DNA of 64,000 nt from Eretmocerus hayati (taxonomy: Eukaryota; Arthropoda; Insecta; Hymenoptera; Aphelinidae). The translations under genes and the position numbers were made by a program. Positions 47,216 through 62,008 of this stretch are shown one piece after another. The notes beneath the pieces were generated by a model that searched no databases, had not been told where the DNA came from, and saw only the letters and a program-made list of their open reading frames with translations. The stretch's first letter is position 1, and every line of letters starts with the position of its first letter. Where the stretch lies: contig CM056741.1 in assembly GCA_029851415.1 (NCBI GenBank), forward strand, positions 62,176,282 to 62,240,281, read 5' to 3'.

Positions 47216-50200
47216 TTGCAAACGAATTTTCAAAAGTTATGGGCAGCGCTTAGTACCTGTTGGAGCGCGACACGTTAGGGGGCTTGAACATAGTTAACCC
47301 GAGGCTGCATGTGGCTAAGCTTTGCAATGTAGTTGAGACGTGGATAAATGATGTGAGCATTGCAGTAGTACAAACCGCATGTTACACGTGCATGGCAGCT
47401 GCAGCACGATACACAAAGTGAGTATGGGTCTCTCGAATTTTGTGACTAAGATATTATGTTTGTCGGATAGTACGAGGTTGTTGGTTATTTTAAAATAATG
47501 GGCCATGGAAAATAGAGGTAATTATTGAAAAAGGTTGTGGAAGTTGAGTCTTTTGTTGAACTTTTTCTCAGGTTTATGGGTTAGACATTTTTCATCAATA
47601 AATTGTGTTATCTTCAGTAACATGAACTATGGATTCATTTATTGCGAATGCTCAGAAGAAACAGGATATGATCTTTCAGGCTAAAAAGGGGATATAAACT
47701 ATCGATATTTTAATATGGGCTGGTCCCAGACTATCGGCTGATGCCTTAAGTTTCCCAGATTTTGCTTTCACGGTAAATTCACGTTACGATGAGGGTAACG
47801 ATGAGTACACTCAAACGACCCAGTATTATGTATTTCAAACAATGGGTGGCCACAAAATAGGCCGATCTTTGGCTGGTCCATAGGAATAAAAGAAACAATC
47901 TTAATCCAAAAATTTACACTCGAAAAGAGTTTCGAGATGGTTTCACGGAGATGTTGAAAAGATACATTCGTATTCTATTTGAAATCTATACTTAAATCAC
48001 AAAACGGAATAAGTCAAAATGGATGTGGTCTGATTTTACTCTTCTTATGTACTGTAATTATTCAAAATTAACATCCCGTGGCACTCAAATTCAAATTTTG
48101 ACTGTCCATGAATATTTCTTCTTCTATTCACAATATACTTTTTTTTGAGCAATTTTCAATCAACCGCAACCCATCATAGTTGTAAATGAGACATTCATTT
48201 GCAGCGCGTACGAATAAACTTGCACGGGAAAACACACGTCACATCAAAATCGTATCGCTTTCCTTGATCCTTCAAAACTTTCATAGAGCAAGTTTAGAGT
48301 CGTAGCGATGCAAATGAAACTCTCATATCACCACCATGCAGAGCAAATTCTGTACTCAGTTACTCGGTCGATTTCTAAAATCGAAAGTAATGCAGTAACG
48401 TATATGTAAGACACCGAGGACACATTTTAAGTTTGATTACCGGTTCAAAAACGAGCCAGCAACTGCAACAGTACATACGACGGACTCTCGATTTGTTGCA
48501 GCTCATATAATGTACACATACGAGATCGTTTCGCACTGCATACACATTTCATTATGACATTCTGAACGAGCGATTTCGTGCCTGATAAAACACCACTGGC
48601 CACTCCATTTGCAAAAATCAGTCTCAACCTTCACCTATACCATCTATATACCCATACTCATCAAAACAATTTGACAAGAAAATTAAAGATCTCTACCTCA
48701 ATTCCTTCGAAAAAAAACCCACATAGATATAGCGGTCGCTCAGGTTTCGTCGGTTGGCGAAAAGTTGTCAGCGCGTTGACCTTGACGGTGAAAAGGCAGT
48801 CCCCCACTAATTTATACAACATATGTATATATGTATAAACGCTCACTCTCAACCGCATGATACAATAATATAAGAGCCCGTAAATGTGGCAGCAGCAGAA
48901 GGTTCTCGCGGGCCAGCGAACTCTCGATTTGTCGCCAGTCAACATAGTGTATAACAGGCGGCCGTAATCTGCGGCGAGAGTGTGCCAGACTCGTATTATG
49001 GGAGACTTTCTAACGCCCGACATCACCTTCGTCTTGCATAGATATGAGCATATACGAAAGTGAGCACGAGTACCATATGACGTTGTAATATCACCGGATG
49101 AGTATACTGCAGATAATAGGTACTTATAGGTAGGTGGATGCATACACTTGATGCCAATCGAGATCCAAAGCGACATCAGCAGTCATCGATCTCGTCATTT
49201 CGATCTGCTTCATATCTCTCTCACTTGAGAATTCATCTCGTGAGAGCTATACTACTATTGTAGTCCGTTGTAGGTGTGTAAAATACTGATCCGAGCTATA
49301 CCCGATTGATGAGATCGTTGTAACGAGTCATAATCCGTGTCGAGAGCATGTCACTGCACAGATATACTCAATACCTCACACGGTGCAATGATCGATCTTA
49401 AAATTCGATACTTGACTATTGGTGAACGTGGTGGTGACGCGAGAGAGTTTTCTGAATTGCTAGTCGAACTTCTTATATGGAGTATAATATATATGTATGA
49501 ATGCGTGACTGTGATATGGTTCGTTGCTTTAATATGACAAATGCCCACGTCATGCTCTGATTTTATTTCATTCAATGATTGAAAGCTATAGAGAATAGAT
49601 GACTAACGGTAGATAAGAGCCCGCAATCTTACCATTGCGATCGAAGTTTCAAGAATTTTTGTGAGAATAGAATGTATGTTTACGGTACAGGTACATTTTC
49701 TAACTCATGCTTGATCCAAGTGTGTCGCTAAATTTCTTCAAGATCGTTTTGTATGTTGTTAGTCAGAAAATGTCGAGATTGGAGTGAGCAGAGAAATTGA
49801 TTACTTGTGGAAGCGTGTCAATCAAAATTTCGCCTGTGCAATTTGCTATTCCGGTGTTTCCAAGAACTTGCCCAAATACATTTGTATCGTACGATTGGGT
49901 ACACGACATTTATAGATTGAGAAGCTATTTGTATGAAGGAAGCTTGAAATTTTCATGTCAAATCTTATTTAGTGAGGTAGACTTGAATGGAAGGCGTTGA
50001 ATTATCACAGAGCCGATCTAATCACATTATTGAGAGCAGTGCATCGTGGAAGTTGGTGGATTGGTCCCGTTTCCAGGAAATCCATATCGTTTTAAATAAT
50101 GCACCAACAACATAGTTGTATCATATTGCAAAAATACTTAACATATAATATTTGTTATGGAATGGCGTCTCATACTATACGAAAGTCTCAATATTAAGGG

Positions 50201-50620
50201 GATAATTTTAACTTACAACATATCTGCTGCCAATGTACTAATATGATTTATACATACTTATACACAATACTCACACTTTGATTGAAAATTATCTCCATAA
50301 ATGATGAAAAATGCGTCATTTAACTGAAAACTGATCTGATCTCGACAGGCTTGTAACAAACAGTCTGCTTTTAGTTACTAGTGAGGGCTGCAGTGAAATC
50401 GAGAGTGGAATGTTGGAAAATTGAATATTCTGCAGCAATCACAGGTTGAATTAACGGTTTGCTGGTTTTCACAGATCGAGCATTTAAAATACCCCACTTA
50501 TACTTATTATTGTCACAAGTCTGTACCCGTGTAAGATTCAGGCCCGACCCATTATTCCCTAAGAGCGACGACATTCAAAATTCTTCACGTCAAATGTCTT
50601 AATGAAACTGTGAAAGAGGC

Positions 50621-50976
50621 CTGACAAGGAGAGGTCTAATCTTGAGACGAATCCAGGATCCCGTGTCCTGGATTCGTCCCAAACTTTGGGAATCATTTTA
50701 TTTTGGTGAAAAATGAAGGTATCTCAAAACATTCAATCCCATGGGCCTCCTGTTCCAAGATACAGCTATGGAAATTAGCATTGGCAGTGCATCTATATGT
50801 ACGACCTTACAACATGAGCAATGCTAATTTCCACAGTTATATCTCAGGGTGGGAGGCCCATGGAACAAATTCTTTTGATATTCATTCCCACCACCCTCCA
50901 TTTCTCACCAGAACACGATGATTCTCAAGGTTTGAGACAAATCCAAGACCCGTAAGGTTAAACCTCTCCTTGTGAG
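50621..50976. mobile_element. Foldback MITE, 356 bp, ~160-bp arms
   Basis: Left arm 50621-50783 pairs with the reverse complement of 50818-50976: ACAAGGAGAGGT, GGGAATCATTTTATTTTGGTG-like, ATGGGCCTCC and GGAAATTAGCATTG in both. A half copy is at 23466. The ends (CT-ACAAGG-) resemble those of the 22.9-kb foldback, so the two may be related families. An inner palindrome ATCCAGGA/TCCTGGAT lies near 50650-50675. Confidence 0.85.
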
Positions 50977-51066
50977 TTCTGATCAGAATCATGCCATTTA
51001 CTTCTACTGTTGGTTTTAGAACGATTCCGGAGGGAGTACTTGCGGTATGTAATATATACTCTTGCG

Positions 51067-51117
51067 GTACTTTCCAAGTACTTCTCCGGTACTTCTCCAA
51101 TACTTCTCCGGTACTTC
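51067..51117. repeat. 11-bp minisatellite (GTACTTCTCCG), five units
   Basis: Units start at 51067, 51078, 51089, 51100 and 51111, an exact 11-bp period. The sequence varies at the last bases. Confidence 0.9.
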
Positions 51118-51524
51118 AAACGAGTTTCGGGGTGATTATCTCATCAATCAAAATCGTCCCATACCTGCTTACAAAGCTTCACTTCCCGGAGAGATTCTGA
51201 GTGGGCCCTTCTATTTTTCTCTGAGTGCATAATCGTAGTATGGCTTGTCTTCTCAGTTTGCATCCTCTGGTTTGAAATTTAGCTCTAGTTCAGGCTCAGC
51301 ACAATGACCGAGGCATAAATCACGAGTGCGGTTGCATCCTCGCGCATGAAAACTTTAGACTCTTTTCTCCTTGACTCAAAAGCTCGCGCCTCGCGCACGA
51401 CATGATGCGATGCTGGTGCTATGTGAGGAGTGGCTCGAAGACTACGAGCTTACAACGGGGTGCGAAAATGAGTCTCGTGTTCGCGTCGCTGGCCCTGAAA
51501 AGTTTTGGCCCTAAGCCGACTGCG

Positions 51525-51546
51525 ATGACGACGACGACGACGACGA
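51525..51546. repeat. (GAC)n microsatellite
   Basis: About seven GAC triplets. Confidence 0.9.
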
Positions 51547-54500
51547 GAAGCTCTATGCCAGTTCGTCGGACAATCTCATTTTTGCAGCTATACGTGACCC
51601 TTTGCTCTTTTCACTTCCACACCTCGCTCATTGTTTTTTTGCACGCGTTCGCGCTTAACAAAATTCACCAGACGAGATCCGGTTCTTCTGAACTTGACTC
51701 TTTTTTTTGAGCCTTGGCTCGCCCTTTTCAGTTATCATTGCTCATTTCGCGGCAGTACGGGAGGAGTACTGGGACATTTATTCTTGGCTTTCAGAAAAAA
51801 TGTTATGAGAGGTGCTAAGATTACCATATCAATGCATCATTCCAGAATTTCACCAAATTATCGAGGCGTGATTTTTTGGGGAACGTTGGAATCGTGGTTT
51901 GATCTTTGATAACTGTATCGAGTAAGCGAAGACTCGCAAGGGAAGTTGAAGTGTTCTTTTGCGCGCCGAAAGTACTTCAGGAAAGTGACTAATGTTTGAC
52001 TCTCTTTGGAGATTCGTATCTAAATTGATTTTATCAAGAGACTCATTCAAAGTAATTGCGCGTGAAATATTCGAAGCCTCATTTATGTAGCTATCACTCC
52101 GTCATACTTTCTCTCGTGCCTATTTTTAATGTGGAATGATCTCTTCTCTTTGATGACCATATCTAGTTACACGATAGGCCCAGTCGCAGCTCTTTCCAAG
52201 AATAAGCATATTGATTATGGGTGGAAAGTTTTGTAACACTATTGATGTGCGATAGTTCTGCATTCACCATTGACACATATTAATGAATGCTCTCGGACAT
52301 GGTTGCTATCGATTCGATCTTGAATTTCTATCTTGCGCTACATCTTCCACCGACCCTTTGATCCTTTCGGGAAATAAATTCAATTTCCTCAATCTAATTT
52401 AGCGATTGGAATTCCACGTTACAAAATAGGTATATTTGAAATAGCAAATATGTTGAAACATGAAATGACCAACATACACCCCTTCCCGTTTCTTTCCCAA
52501 CCATTGAAATGTCTGCAAATTCAAGGCAACGCCAGATGAAGAGCACAGCAGCGAAATTCTGCGAAAGGGAAATTCTCTCAACTACGGAAAGCGAGCGCTC
52601 TGGCATACAGCTCGGGGAAATTTTTTTAAGCTCTCTTTGGCCACGCGCTGGCCTTTGCGTTGCATTTGGACTCTCTCGTGCGTTTTCTACGGCTATATTT
52701 CTCCTGCTCGTCGTGCAAGCTCTGGCCCACACCAGCAGCTGCATCGGTCGCATTGCCCACCACTGATAATCCGTTATGACGCTTTGACGTCTTTATTTTG
52801 CCCGCTTCATTCGTTCGTTAGTTTGGTCCGTAGGTGAGTATACATATATATTTTGTATGCCTGGTCCGACGTTTTTTCCACGCGACCGACCACCACCATA
52901 CTCTCTTCTGGCGCTTAGTCGCATCCGAGAATTAAAAACGATCAAAAGTTGCTGAATATAACAGCGATTGGGCAAACGGAAAGAGTTTGGTGGAAAGAGA
53001 ATGAGTTACGTTGACGAGTCTGTGCAGCGAATCGTTACCATTCCTAAAGTGTGCAGTGAGACTAGATGAAGAGGCAAAAGTTGAAGGAGCTTGCAAGTAT
53101 TTCTGCGATGGATATTTTCATGAAGTTCTAAAAGACCAATGAATTAGTGCAGAGTTTTATATCATAGTACATTTTGCTCGTGTAGTACCGAATTTTTAGT
53201 TCCTAATTTTCGCGAACTTCGCGTTTCTGGGAACATTTGACTGTTTAGATCCCTTCGTTGCGACATTTGAAATAAGTCTAATTCGTTGTTCAACGTTCTT
53301 GAGGTAGTACCGTTGTAACCTCACTTTTCAAAATCTTCGAGGAGTTTGAACCTTAACCAGTTTAGCGCAAGTTCCGTCGCAGGCTTTGTATCAGTCTAAT
53401 CTTACTCTATTCAAAATTTTAAGGACTGATGGTTTTTATAACTGGAAAAAGCAAGCCACGAACATGAGAATTTTTGTCTTTTTAGTGATATACTCAGGCC
53501 TGGATATACTCGTGTTTTCACGACGAATTTATGTTAACAATGGCAGGCAGCTGAGCCCCAAGTTAATTACGCTCTCTGTAAGAACGTCTGTGTCTATTTA
53601 CTGTCATTATCAATCAGAATATAGAAATTCATCGAAATCCATACGGTCAAACATGATGAATCGAAAAAAATGTCTTTTTCCATAAGAGAACACGTTGAAA
53701 TCACAAAAGTTGGGGAGCTCAGAAGTTATCCCACAAGCAACCCAGGCTTCTGAGATTTTATTTGAGTAATTTGTATGCCAAATACTAGCCATATGTATGA
53801 TCTCATCAAGATACATCAGGTCAATCGATTCACGACAGTATATCTTAAGATCAATAAAATTTTTAACACCTGGTGAAAGTATGAAACGTGGATTATTCGT
53901 ACAATTTGCGTATTTCCTACGTCTGGGATAAGATTTTCCCGCATATTTCAATAATTTTGTCCTTTGTATCACACAACACGATGTTCCCGGTGTCAATCTT
54001 TGTTACAAAAGTTGAGCCAGTCCGACTGTGACCTAAGTTGAATAGGAGAGTTGTGAATATGACTACACAAAAATTTTCCAACAGAAAATAGCTCAGGTAT
54101 TCACAAAAGCGAGTCACAACTGACCTCTCGCAGCATTTTTGATGAAAGTGCTCATGAGAAATGTAGATTCAATTTCACACATGAAGAGTCCTTTGATATA
54201 CCCGAGCCAACCTAATATTTGAATATACACACGCGCTCGACACGCTGACTTTCGTAGCTAATTTACAAAGTTGGACGAGTTCCGCTCTCTGGTACAAAAG
54301 GTCGTGTCGGGCTTATTAAATTTTTCTCAGAGCATTTCAGCTCGTCCACGTACGAGTAGAAAAAGTCCCCGTCTACCTAAGAAAACTCATGAGCTGCACG
54401 ATGTTTCGTTTTCCTTCGCAAGCTTGAAGCGCCCGTTTGCGACCTTTTGAAGTCATATTCGTTGCAGCAAAGTGGTGAATATGAAGAAAAACCTCACGAA

Positions 54501-57267
54501 GTATGGTATCTACTTCTTTGCGTTGTTTTTTAGAAGAGATATAGATGAGAACCAAGAAGACTGTGATAGGATTTTGGAGGACGTTTCAAATGATGCAAAA
54601 GCGAAAGCGAATGGCTCGGGCGAGCTTGGCATTGTGTTACTCTTTCTCCCTCTTTTCGCTATTACTGTACTTCTTTTTCTCCTCTTGTCTAAGGCTCGAA
54701 TTCATTTCTACAACACTCAGTGAATTGAATTTGACCGCCATTGTCTTTACCAACAATTCTTCGTGATTAATTTTGTGCATTTCTGCGAACGCTGTACGCC
54801 ATTCCTCCACAATGAATTCTACTACATTTCGCTCCAGTGCTGTGCTGGACATTTTTATAATATTTCCAGCGTGGATCGCAATATGAATTATGAAGTCTGT
54901 AGCAGTTAGGAACAAAATAAATTCATTTTGCAATAAGTTGTGAATTTATTTGCGTCGAATTCAGCATATGGGATTGAATCAAATTCAAGAAATAATGCAT
55001 CCATGTCTATTGTTAAAGAGCTTCCGTCAGACAATTTCTCTCGATAACTTTAGTGCCCGTGTGAAATTCAGAAGAATCCACGATTGGCTGCATCTTTGAA
55101 CCAGTTATTACAGCATCAACCTTTCACGAAGCGATTAGAGGAGTAGTAGCATATTATATTAGAAGACCCTCGATTTATCCTCCATCACGACATCTATCAG
55201 AGCCAAAATATCTCGCTACTTGATATACGCAGGTCTCTATTCGCACCCTATTATTTATATGACCATTATATTCTGCAACCTCTCTCGCTCTTCCTCCATC
55301 ACGTGAAAGCAAATGATTGAAAATTCACGAGTCAAACTTGTCCGTTGCAATGACAGTTACCAACTTCTCCTACAGCATCCTCTATCTTCTTCAAATTCAC
55401 CTGAGCTGAATTCCACAACTCTGGGTCTTCTCTGAAATCAGATTACGTATCTCTCTTTTCCTTCGTTCTCTCAAAGTGAGCACTCCTTGAAATATGCATT
55501 GTAGTAGCATCTTACCAAGCATATACAGAGACCAGAGAGTGCTCGAAAGATGTCGCACCCCGGGACAAAGGGTCAAGTGACAGCGCCTTGGTTATAGAAT
55601 GAAATGTATAGGGAGGCGGGAGGAATATCGTAGTTGTTCTGAGTATATGCAACGATGTGACAGTAATTAGCGGACGAGTACGATGTCGCCAGGTAAAACA
55701 GACGATGTACAGTGGTCCGCGGTCACGCAGTTAGAGTATATATAGACGACGAGACAAGCGGCTTTCGAGAGGGTTCGAAGCTTCTGCTATTCTGTGATGG
55801 TACCGTTATGCTTCGTCGCCTTCGTGACAAAGGGAAGAGATTCTGAGCTGAGAGCAGAGGACCAGAGATTCAGGAGACACAAAGAGGAACTCTCGTGGCT
55901 TACATTTTACCCGAGAATTGATGCACTAACGCTCTACTGCGCCTGCACCGTAGCATCAGGTCGCACACAATTCATCCACTGCGAACATGACTGCCAGCGT
56001 TTCCCTCTCTGTTGTGATGTAGTTTAGCTCCGCGCCCTAGAGTTTCCTGAGGTGCGGATTTTTCGGTATAAGCATTGCGCAGGGCTGAGAGATACGAAAT
56101 TTAAGCGATATTTCTGGGTCAGTGTTGTTATAGTCATGAGGGTGATGGACAATGGCGTGGGGGTTGTTTTGTCACGCTACTGAAATCGTCCCATTGTGTG
56201 CATTTAACTGGAGCAAGTTTATTTTTATTGTTATCGCGCGCGCACGCACTCGTTATTTCGACCTATTGTTTCACTCAGCTGAGCCCGTTGCCTCTTCCAT
56301 TATATTCGTACGCCAAGCGCTCTTAACGAACACCTCGTGCATTTTGCGTTGAAATGAAATATCGTATTTTTCCGTGCATGAATTTGACTCATTCAGCTTC
56401 GTCTACCCTCGAGGGAACTTTTCCTTATCAGAATTTGGCTTGGTTCACCGTCGCGTCTCGTCGTGGGGAAGCCAGATTCATCAACAATTTTGCTCAAAAC
56501 TCGCTTGGAGAATTCTGTGGCACCTCGTACCGTTTCCTCTCTGCTCCAGAGCGGGAGAGAGTTTTATTTTCTTCACTCTCCGGAGAGCGATAAGAAATAA
56601 CGTGCTCGCGTGATTGATACGACGGATGAGATCACTGACGCAGATACGTCCATCTCGCTTAGCCTGCTACTGGTGAAGCGAAAATTGAGTTCTCGCGATC
56701 CGTTTCTTCGACCCATTCGGTACCTTCTTTTGATGACTCGTGATTGAGCTAATGATGTATGGTTGCAGTTTGATATAATCTAAATGTGAATCGAGTTAAA
56801 TTACATTCGACATTTTAAGTAAAGCAAGGTAACTGTGCTCAACTTGTCCTCATTCCTTAATTTGCCCAATAACGTGGTCGGCATGATTGGTTCCAGGTTC
56901 TTGTAGGGAAAACCCATCCCACCTTCAACTTGATTCCGATGAAGATTCAAAAATAACAGACTAGTCGTCAGACTCTTAATAACAAGAGACAATTGTCGCA
57001 GAGTTGAGCCAAGGGGAAAATGTCACGGCAGGACTGCAGAAGGAGGCTGCAGTGTCCGGCTCGGTTGAGATGTATTGCTTTGGACTACGCCGGATATAAC
57101 AATCAAGACCAAATTTTGGGCTATTTGCGTGACATCGCATGCAATACTGCCATTTAGGAGAATTTATTCGAGCCTTCCCAATGAAATTAATTTTTTAGGA
57201 ATTTTGGTTTTAGGAAAATTTGATTAGGGAAATTGACCGGGAATCTGCGATGGGAATAAAAAAAATG

Positions 57268-57951
57268 AATCGTATCGGTTCATATTTTAAAATGTCGAGT
57301 GAAATGAATTCCCTCCATATAATTAACATGGGATATGGGGAGAAGATCATCAGTTTGGTTATAAAGAAACGGATTGTTCCTGTAACTCGACAAGTATTCA
57401 TTTTATCGAGAAATGCGTGGAGTAATGTTTTGTAGGGTTTTTTTGGATCTACAAAAAAGGTATGACTACAATTTATCGCACGATGTGTCCATTTCGAGTT
57501 ATGAGGCATTCTTGTTTCCATAGATTATATCTCTAGCATATTTAGGGAAGCTTGAAGATTTTCTAAACCACTCCTATGTATATATTCGATGAAATCGCTG
57601 GAAGGAAGCGCTACAGAATCTTCCGGCTCTCTAAGTGTGCTAGAGATATGAAATATATACTAATGATGTATAATGAAAATATTGCAAAATCCATAACATT
57701 TGAACAAGAATGCCTCGTAACTCGAAATGAACACACCGTGCGATAAATTATGGTGACACCTTTTTTGTAGATCCAAAAAAACCCTACAAAACGTTACTCC
57801 ACACATTCCTCGATAAAATGAATACTTGTCGAGTTACAGGAACAATCCGTTGTTTTATAGCCAAACTGATGATCTTCTCCCCATGTCCCATGTTAATTAT
57901 ATGGAGGGAATTTATTCCACTCGCCATTTTAAAATATGAACCAATACGATT
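57268..57951. mobile_element. Foldback element, 684 bp, ~320-bp arms
   Basis: AATCGTATCGGTTCATATTT at the left end pairs with AAATATGAACCAATACGATT at the right. Arms stay about 90% alike by eye through CTCCATATAATTAACATGGG, ACTCGACAAGTATTCATTTT and GGGTTTTTTTGGATCTACAA, then weaken to TATCTCTAGCA near the centre (57609). It has no coding capacity, and the surrounding DNA shows no clear target duplication. Confidence 0.88.
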
Positions 57952-60900
57952 TAAGTCGAAATGGATCTGGTAATGAGTACGAGCTCCTGAACGACACCAC
58001 GTACGCAGATTTCGCAGGCAATTTATTTGTACCTATCGCATCTTGAAGCGAGGTATGCGAGGTATGTATTAACTATGTTACTTCAGTTGAAATAAAGTAT
58101 TGAAACTCTTCATGGGAATCTAAAATGTACGCTAGAAGGAGATAAACTCTTGGCGAGGTCTCAGTCTCTTTAAAAAATTACATAAAAGATTCCAAATACT
58201 CTCTGAAGTGTGCTTTGATGGATAATTTCTATTATCGTATGATCCTAAAACAACTTCAGTGTACTTCACATGACATAATCGATTTGAATCGCCATATGCG
58301 GTCCACGACCTTCGCGGTAAATCTTACACTTATTCGTACTAGTTTAGGACAATGTGATACTTGAAAACTCTCACTTTTCTCGTGAATCAAGCGAGTCTAG
58401 ACTGAGCCGTTACACCATTGTGGTTGTTCGGGATGAATTGTGACAGCAGCTACACCTATTTCGGTATTATTAATTGCGACAAGTTTTGATGCTGCGTTGC
58501 GCCAGGGCCATTCACTTTAGTATATAGCGCAGAATCAATTAGTTTTTGACGTATAAATGAACCTGGAGTGAAATTAGTCCTTTTATAAGTTGAATCTTGT
58601 ACTCGATTCGGTGTAGATGGAGCCTGTCTCACTATTTATTACCTTGATTGCTACTCTCCGGTTTACCACAACGCTGATTCCCATACAGAATCCAAGTTCA
58701 CATTCAAAATGAGGAGTGCTGGAGGAAAAGGACTCCATGAACTCTTTCAATCGATAATCCTTCATTCTCTGAAAAGAGATAGTAGAAAGGAGAAACCAAT
58801 ATTTCGGGTCCATGGTGGCGTTGAAATTGAATCGAATCTAGAAAAACGAATGGCTCGACTTGGGGAGGTCAGAGTGACATATCTTTCCCAACTGTATCCC
58901 ACACTACCGATGTGTTCAGATAGAGGAAGCTCGATTCCAGGATCAGATCTCTATTCGTCGCACGTTCGGGTCCTCGTGTAGTGGTACTCCGATATCACCC
59001 GTCTGCTGTCTCAGGAGTTTCAGGATCTAACCAATTCTCTGCTTCATCGCGATTAAGTGATTAAGGTTTCTAGCCTAAGATCGAGAGTGGCTGCATCACA
59101 TCCGGACATATATGCATCTTTGCCGGAGATAGTATAGTTATAGTTATATAGCTTCTGACAGACGTGTGGGATTTTATGGTATTACGTACTTCTCGGTCGA
59201 GATATCGCTCACTGTGAATCATGGCTCCCTTCTCTCTCTCTCCTCAGAGACTCAGCCTGCATATATATACATATGCATATACCAATTCTATTGATCTCGT
59301 TCACCCAAACCTCAGAGAAAGAGAGAAGGACGCCTCTGCCTGACTTGGTGGGTTCACCCATAGCTTTGCGCAACAGCTCAACAGAGTCACCGCGCCGCCG
59401 AAACTTTCTGTTTCGATGAGACTCTGCTCTCTGGTACTCTCCAGGCTGTTCTTCTTTCTCTCTGTCTCGGTTTTCAGTTTAGGCGGTGGCCCGTATTACA
59501 CCCGTTTTCGTTGTTACGTTAACCATATATTAACAGAACAAGGCAGCGTTTTTGGCGCTTTTCACGCTCGGACCGACTATAATGACGCTCACTTTCTTGT
59601 GCATCTATGCATGGATTATACTGTTATGAGTTTATAGCTTGTTCTTTGGTGAGCTCTGCCTCGTGACTTTGCGATATTGTAATTATCATTGTCCGTAAGT
59701 CTTGTTCATGGTGAGGTATGAGAGACCACAGCACGCGGTGGCATTATAGTTCCTTTGATGAGAATTCGGTGTTGTTGGATGTTTTTGTAGTTTCAGCATG
59801 ACACATGTGTGGTATGAATGTTGTGCCCCCCACGTTGACAACGAATATACAGAGAAGCTATGTGATTTTGGAGACGTGTATCTGTTTTAGGTTATGGTTG
59901 ACCGAGTAAGTTTTCGGCGAGAGCCCAACCGAGAGTGAAAGTGCTTCAGAAAAAAGGATCATTGGGGCCTATAGTATTTTGATCCTCTCCATGTCCTATG
60001 CTAATGTGTGCCACTGGGTGTGTTGTTACTGCCACTGGGATCTTGATTCATGGTTCTTCCGCGATGATTGTTCTGCGGTTACTCTTGTTGTTTGCCAACA
60101 TCATTGAAATCTTCTTAAGCTCGTTGGCTAACGCTATCCGGTAATTTCAAGTATATACATCTGTGCTCTAGGTAATTATATATTTGAAAGAACATATCTA
60201 TCTCGAGGTAATTCTGATACCTCTGAGTCTCAGACATTGTTCTTAATTTCACTCGTTGGTATTTCACCCATCTACTCATTGTAGAAAAATCTTTCAGTGT
60301 TTCATGAGAAAACACGTCAGTTTTATGTTAGTGTCTTTTGTCTTTTCAAATTATCCATTACCAACACCTAAAGAGAAAATTCTGCTGGTCTCGCACTCTA
60401 AATATATTTTCAGTTGAATGGTGGGAATTCTTGAGGGGTAATACCGGGGCCTATTACAACTTACCACTGTAAGTTGATTGTAAATAAAACACGGAGGCTA
60501 AAAGGGCTGACAGCAGTGAAAGGACTGCTTACTTACAGCTAAAGTTCTAACATCAGTACCCATAAAAAATAAATACATTAGATGACCGAACCTATCAAGA
60601 GTGAAATTTCTACTCGACTCTTCATAGATTGACACAATTTGAACTCTGAGATCATCACCTAATGGGAAGATGAAAAATTAGCGCGTAACACAGCTCACCT
60701 CTTCAGGCAGTACTGAGAGGTAGCGGAGATGCCCTTACGCACATGTCTTTTACACATTCAGAATCATAGATTTATCTTGAAATGATACCTGTTTTTAAAT
60801 TGAAACCATGAGATGAATTATCAGAACTGGTGATTAGAATCTCCGAAGAGGGTTGATATCGAGTTCTCCAATTGATTTGATGCACTGCACTATCAACCCA

Positions 60901-61102
60901 GAGTCCAGCTGTGGCACGTTCATTCTATCTGAACTTCCTCGCAGTTCCTCTTAAAACTTTTCTAATCTCGAACGTTGTAATCTGGGAAGAGTTAGATCGC
61001 GTGAGTTGCTCTCCCGACTAAGGGTAATTTTATCCACAGTTGACCCAGCTCTCTGATGTGCCAGACCTGCCCCATTATTCGAGTCTCTCGAGGTGTGAAA
61101 TT

Positions 61103-61120
61103 GCTCTCTCTCTCTCTCGT
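61103..61120. repeat. (CT)n microsatellite
   Basis: CT run inside a CT/GA-rich stretch (61090-61210). Confidence 0.85.
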
Positions 61121-61984
61121 GTCTGTCTCTCGTGCAAGATTAGCGATTAGAAAGAGAGATAGAAAGTGGAAATGGGCAGCCCATACATCGCACAGAGACG
61201 AGAAGAAGAAGCGCTACGCTACGATTACCTTCACGACGACGACGATGCCGTCAACGTATTGGGTTGCGACGAAACGGAAATTGGATTGCTGTCGAGAGTC
61301 TGAAAGGGATCAAGGCTTGATCTCTTTTCCTCACGCCTCTTCAAAGAGACTTCAGACTGATGTATACTAGAGGCTTCTGGCATCGTCATCCGAATACATT
61401 CGACGGAGAAAATACTCGTCAACCACAAGAAAATGAAGAAAAAGAAGAATCTAGAAGAACACAATTCTTCTTCGAACGCCATCGTGACAATAACAATTCT
61501 GATCCAACAGACCATATCAACTTGACCGTTTCCTAACCTCAATCTTTGATATCGAATAGACCATAATATCAAAGCACCTGGAACCATGAGTACTAAAGAA
61601 TCTGGATACCGGTAGGGGTAGAATATCCAACTTTACCGTCTCGTAGCCTCTCGAGTTTATTCACGCGATTTTCATCACAAAACTGTGATAGGGATTGGGG
61701 GCGCAAACGCGCGGAATATAAAGCCTTTGGGACTAGAGACTCAGAGTGTGTAACAAGAAGGAAAGGATGAAGAAGAAGCCGCCTATACTCGTGCCGGAAT
61801 GCAATCGAACTCGCACGAACAGAGAGAACCGGCGTTATTACCGTGCACAACGAACGAAATTCAAGAGCTCGAGTTGAGCGTGAGGCGGGCGTGTAACGAC
61901 TCTAATAGCTCTCGATGAATTTAGTCCCTCAGCTCTTTCTCTCATTCTCAGCCACTGGCTAGGTTATCTCACTCTTTCCCTCTT

Positions 61985-62008
61985 ATACATATATATACTA
62001 TATATACT
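61985..62008. repeat. (TA)n-rich microsatellite
   Basis: TATACATATATATACTATATATAC, an imperfect TA repeat. Confidence 0.85.

Noticed and set aside
52834..52839. Strong splice-donor-like GTGAGT after a GC-richer stretch, possible alternative first exon
   Set aside because: No acceptor, promoter or coding frame could be tied to it; single splice words are common by chance.
54472..54723. 83-codon frame with a hydrophobic C-terminal segment
   Set aside because: Overlapping frames on both strands are equally open; no family likeness.
55770..55785. GGTTCGAAGC resembling a tRNA B box
   Set aside because: No matching A box or cloverleaf at the right distance.
59416..59637. Signal-peptide-like 73-codon frame
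   Set aside because: The hydrophobic start comes from a CT-rich tract; no promoter or homology supports it.
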